From Thiothrix sp. (GTDB taxonomy: Bacteria; Pseudomonadota; Gammaproteobacteria; Thiotrichales; Thiotrichaceae), in the NCBI GenBank assembly GCA_008015155.1, contig SSFA01000029.1, forward strand, positions 1 to 42,385: a stretch of DNA of 42,385 bases, given 5' to 3'. The position numbers and the translations under genes were made by a program. The notes below the pieces were generated by a model, which saw nothing but the letters and a program-made list of their open reading frames with translations, was not told the origin of the DNA and did not search any database. Each line of letters opens with the position of its first letter. The first letter of the stretch is position 1. Below are positions 40,716 through 42,385 of this stretch, in pieces.

Positions 40716-41438
40716 GTGGCTGAAGAAAAAATACTAGAGGCTCAAGGACTTGAGCCGAACACCGAGCAAAGGGAATTAGGCCAAGAGGCTACAGGCAACT
40801 TAGCAGCAGAGCAAGTTGTTGTTGATCAGCCAATTATTCAGGCTATGCCTTCCACTTTTATTGATTTGCTTAAACATGGGCAATTAGCGACTCCTTCCTT
40901 ATTTTCTGCGCCTCCTGATGAACCTTTAGGCATGGAGGGCTGGAAACAACTCACTTTGGCCACCCAAAACGGCGATTGGGATGTAATTTATACCTCGACC
41001 ACGCGCCGCTGTCATGATTTTGCTCGCCTCTTAGCTCAACGCTTAGATTGTGAGTTTGTACCTGATGAACGTTTGTGTGAGTTGAATTTCGGCTCTTGGG
41101 TGGGCTTAACTCAAGAAGAAATCTTTGCGCGCGATCCAGAGCTACTGCAGCAGTATTATTTTCAGCCACGCCGTTTCATTGCACCTCAGGGGGAGTCGAT
41201 GGATTATTTCATGTGGCGGGTGGCAGAAGCCTGGGCTGAGTTACTAGAAGCTCAACAAGGCAAGCGTGTCTTGATTCTGACGCATACGGGCGTGATTCGT
41301 GCCATTATTGCTAAGGCACTGGATCTGCTTTATCAAAAAAGCCTAAGGTTTGCGGTGCACTCCGCTTGCTTCACCCGGCTACAAATCTATCCAGATGGGG
41401 AAGTCAGCTTGTTAGGGCATGGCTTAAAGACAGTTTAA
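40716..41438 (+). CDS. Histidine phosphatase (phosphoglycerate mutase-like) family protein with KHG motif
   Basis: 240 residues from a GTG start with AAGGA eight bases before it. An in-frame TTG lies at 40698. After a 45-residue acidic, Gln-rich extension comes FIDLLKHGQLATP. The catalytic His54 is kept but the usual Arg of RHG is Lys53. The remaining pocket follows the alpha-ribazole phosphatase/CobC pattern: YTSTTRRCHDFARLLA, ERLCELNFGSWVGLTQEEI and LILTHTGVIRAI. Substrate is unknown. No cobalamin gene is near. Confidence 0.86.
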   Translation: MAEEKILEAQGLEPNTEQRELGQEATGNLAAEQVVVDQPIIQAMPSTFIDLLKHGQLATPSLFSAPPDEPLGMEGWKQLTLATQNGDWDVIYTSTTRRCHDFARLLAQRLDCEFVPDERLCELNFGSWVGLTQEEIFARDPELLQQYYFQPRRFIAPQGESMDYFMWRVAEAWAELLEAQQGKRVLILTHTGVIRAIIAKALDLLYQKSLRFAVHSACFTRLQIYPDGEVSLLGHGLKTV

Positions 41439-41493
41439 CTGGCTGAGCGCTGCATCTATACTTAGAACAAGCCCAAACGAATAGTGAGTGTGT

Positions 41494-42132
41494 ATGCAGC
41501 CAAGCAATTCTTCTGAGCCAGCACGAACTGGTGGGTATTTCGATAATTTAGTGAATGTACGCCAATCTTTCGTGTCAGGAGCTACTGAAAAGGCTCTGCA
41601 ACGTCTGACGGATGCGAGCGAAGGCGATGTTAAAGCAATTGCTTCTTCGCAAATCGAGCTATTAGCACGTTTTTATGATCTCTCCTTGTCGCAGGCAGGG
41701 CGCAGTTTTCGTTGGGCGTTGATTGCGAGCATGGTGGGCTTGGCGTTCTTTTTATTAGCTATTGTGTTTATGCTCTGGCGTAATGCTTCTGAATTAGCAA
41801 CGATCACTTTAATCAGTGGAGCTTTGATTGAGTTTATTGCTGGGGTCAATTTCTATCTGTATGGCAGAACTTTAACGCAACTCAGCCTATTTCAAGGCCG
41901 CTTAGAGGTGACACAACGCTTTTTATTGGCGAATAGTCTGTGTGAGAGTCTAGGTGAAACTTGGCGGGATCCAACACGGGCGCGTTTAATTAATCAACTA
42001 ACAACAGGGCATACGCTTTCTGAATACAGCGAAATTACCCCTGATTCAACACGGATTAGCACGACCGATAATGCAGCAGACCGTGCTGCTGCTGAAGCCA
42101 ATACGAATGCTATGGCGCAACCGCTGGCCTAA
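41494..42132 (+). CDS. Two-helix membrane protein, TRADD-N-associated membrane-domain-like
   Basis: 212 residues. A cytoplasmic N-terminal part (about 1-60) includes SQIELLARFYDLSLSQAGRSF. Two adjacent membrane helices follow (about 62-84 and 90-112: MVGLAFFLLAIVFMLW and LISGALIEFIAGVNFYLYG). A helical tail RFLLANSLCESLGETWRDPTRA leads to an Ala/Asn-rich end. The helix-pair wording resembles the two-helix domain found with TRADD-N in cyanobacterial conflict proteins. I recall this pattern but cannot verify it. The ATG at 41494 is preferred over the upstream GTG. Confidence 0.72.
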   Translation: MQPSNSSEPARTGGYFDNLVNVRQSFVSGATEKALQRLTDASEGDVKAIASSQIELLARFYDLSLSQAGRSFRWALIASMVGLAFFLLAIVFMLWRNASELATITLISGALIEFIAGVNFYLYGRTLTQLSLFQGRLEVTQRFLLANSLCESLGETWRDPTRARLINQLTTGHTLSEYSEITPDSTRISTTDNAADRAAAEANTNAMAQPLA

Positions 42133-42162
42133 AAAGCAAAAAGGACTTCAATGAAGTCCTTT
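42131..42162 (-). terminator. Bidirectional terminator between the membrane-protein and cold-shock genes
   Basis: AAAGGACTTC (42140-42149) pairs with GAAGTCCTTT (42153-42162). On the minus strand it is followed by TTTGCTTTTT, a good terminator for the cold-shock gene. On the plus strand only TTTCT follows, so it is weaker there. Confidence 0.8.
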
Positions 42163-42190
42163 CTGAGATTCTTAGCTAGAAACTAAAAGC

Positions 42191-42385
42191 TTATACAGCT
42201 TCTACGTTTGCAGCTTGCAGACCTTTTTGACCTTTTTCAGTTTCGAAAGAAACTTTTTGGCCTTCAGTCAAAGTTTTGTAGCCTTCAGATTTGATCGCAC
42301 GGAAATGTACGAATACGTCTGCGCCACCATTGTCTTGATTAATGAAACCAAAACCTTTCTCTGCATTGAACCATTTTACGGTGCG
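42191..42385 (-). CDS. Cold-shock protein (CspA family), 5' end beyond the window
   Basis: The minus-strand frame ending at 42191 gives 64 residues. It begins RTVKWFNAEKGFGFI in the first nucleic-acid-binding strand, then VFVHFRAI, then KVSFETEKGQKGLQA and the usual end AANVEAV. RNP1 (KGFGFI) and RNP2 (VFVHF) are intact. The family is about 67-70 residues, so only the first few are cut off. Cold-shock proteins are single-stranded nucleic-acid chaperones. The leader that would show cold regulation lies outside the window. Confidence 0.95.
   Translation of the reverse strand, partial: RTVKWFNAEKGFGFINQDNGGADVFVHFRAIKSEGYKTLTEGQKVSFETEKGQKGLQAANVEAV

Noticed and set aside
1..42385. CRISPR array
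   Set aside because: No run of regularly spaced direct repeats was seen anywhere in the window.

Overview
The window reads as chromosome of a gammaproteobacterium. The order tig-clpP-clpX-lon-hupB-ppiD, the mltD / methyltransferase-rnhA-dnaQ neighbourhood and a homodimeric-E1 pyruvate dehydrogenase operon (aceE-aceF-lpdA) are all typical of that class. A small secreted protein rich in Pro, Tyr, Gly and Asn resembles sulfur-globule proteins, so I lean towards a filamentous sulfur oxidiser of the Thiotrichales (Thiothrix/Thiolinea-like). That last step is inference.

Region 1 (1-23,480) is mostly housekeeping. It holds protein quality control (trigger factor, ClpXP, Lon, PpiD), the nucleoid protein HU, three tRNA genes (one Val and two identical Asp), MtaB tRNA modification, two unrecognised envelope proteins, the secreted globule-like protein, a folate salvage enzyme, an FHA protein, a MltD-type lytic transglycosylase, a methyltransferase-rnhA-dnaQ operon with overlapping genes, and aceE-aceF-lpdA. 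The aceE leader contains two crossing stems plus a possible Shine-Dalgarno-sequestering hairpin.

Region 2 (about 23,480-38,000) is accessory DNA between lpdA and lipA. It carries four toxin-antitoxin-type pairs (AbrB-like/PIN, DUF1778/GNAT of TacAT type, VapBC, DUF433/DUF5615). It also has an A+T-rich cluster with a HELSH metallopeptidase candidate, two decayed fragments that look like defence genes (an AbiEii-like nucleotidyltransferase and a TIR domain), and three divergent enzyme/regulator pairs (old yellow enzyme/LysR, isochorismatase-like/Lrp, NmrA-like/HxlR). A decayed second copy of the lpdA 3' end and its terminator lies just beyond the first toxin-antitoxin pair.

The most unusual objects are two tandem tRNA-like genes on the minus strand (32,639-32,727 and 32,751-32,841). 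Both have long variable arms and serine anticodons (GCU and UGA). Both fold with an 8-bp acceptor stem and a 4-bp T stem instead of 7+5, the layout described for allo-tRNAs. They lie 48 nt downstream of a 452-residue protein with kinase-like motifs, on the same strand.

Region 3 (38,041-42,385) returns to core-type genes: lipoyl synthase LipA, which would modify the lipoyl domains of AceF and LpdA encoded here, 3-methyladenine glycosylase I, an EamA-type transporter, a histidine-phosphatase-family protein with KHG instead of RHG, a two-helix membrane protein, and a cold-shock protein cut by the window end. I saw no insertion sequence, integrase, CRISPR array or rRNA.
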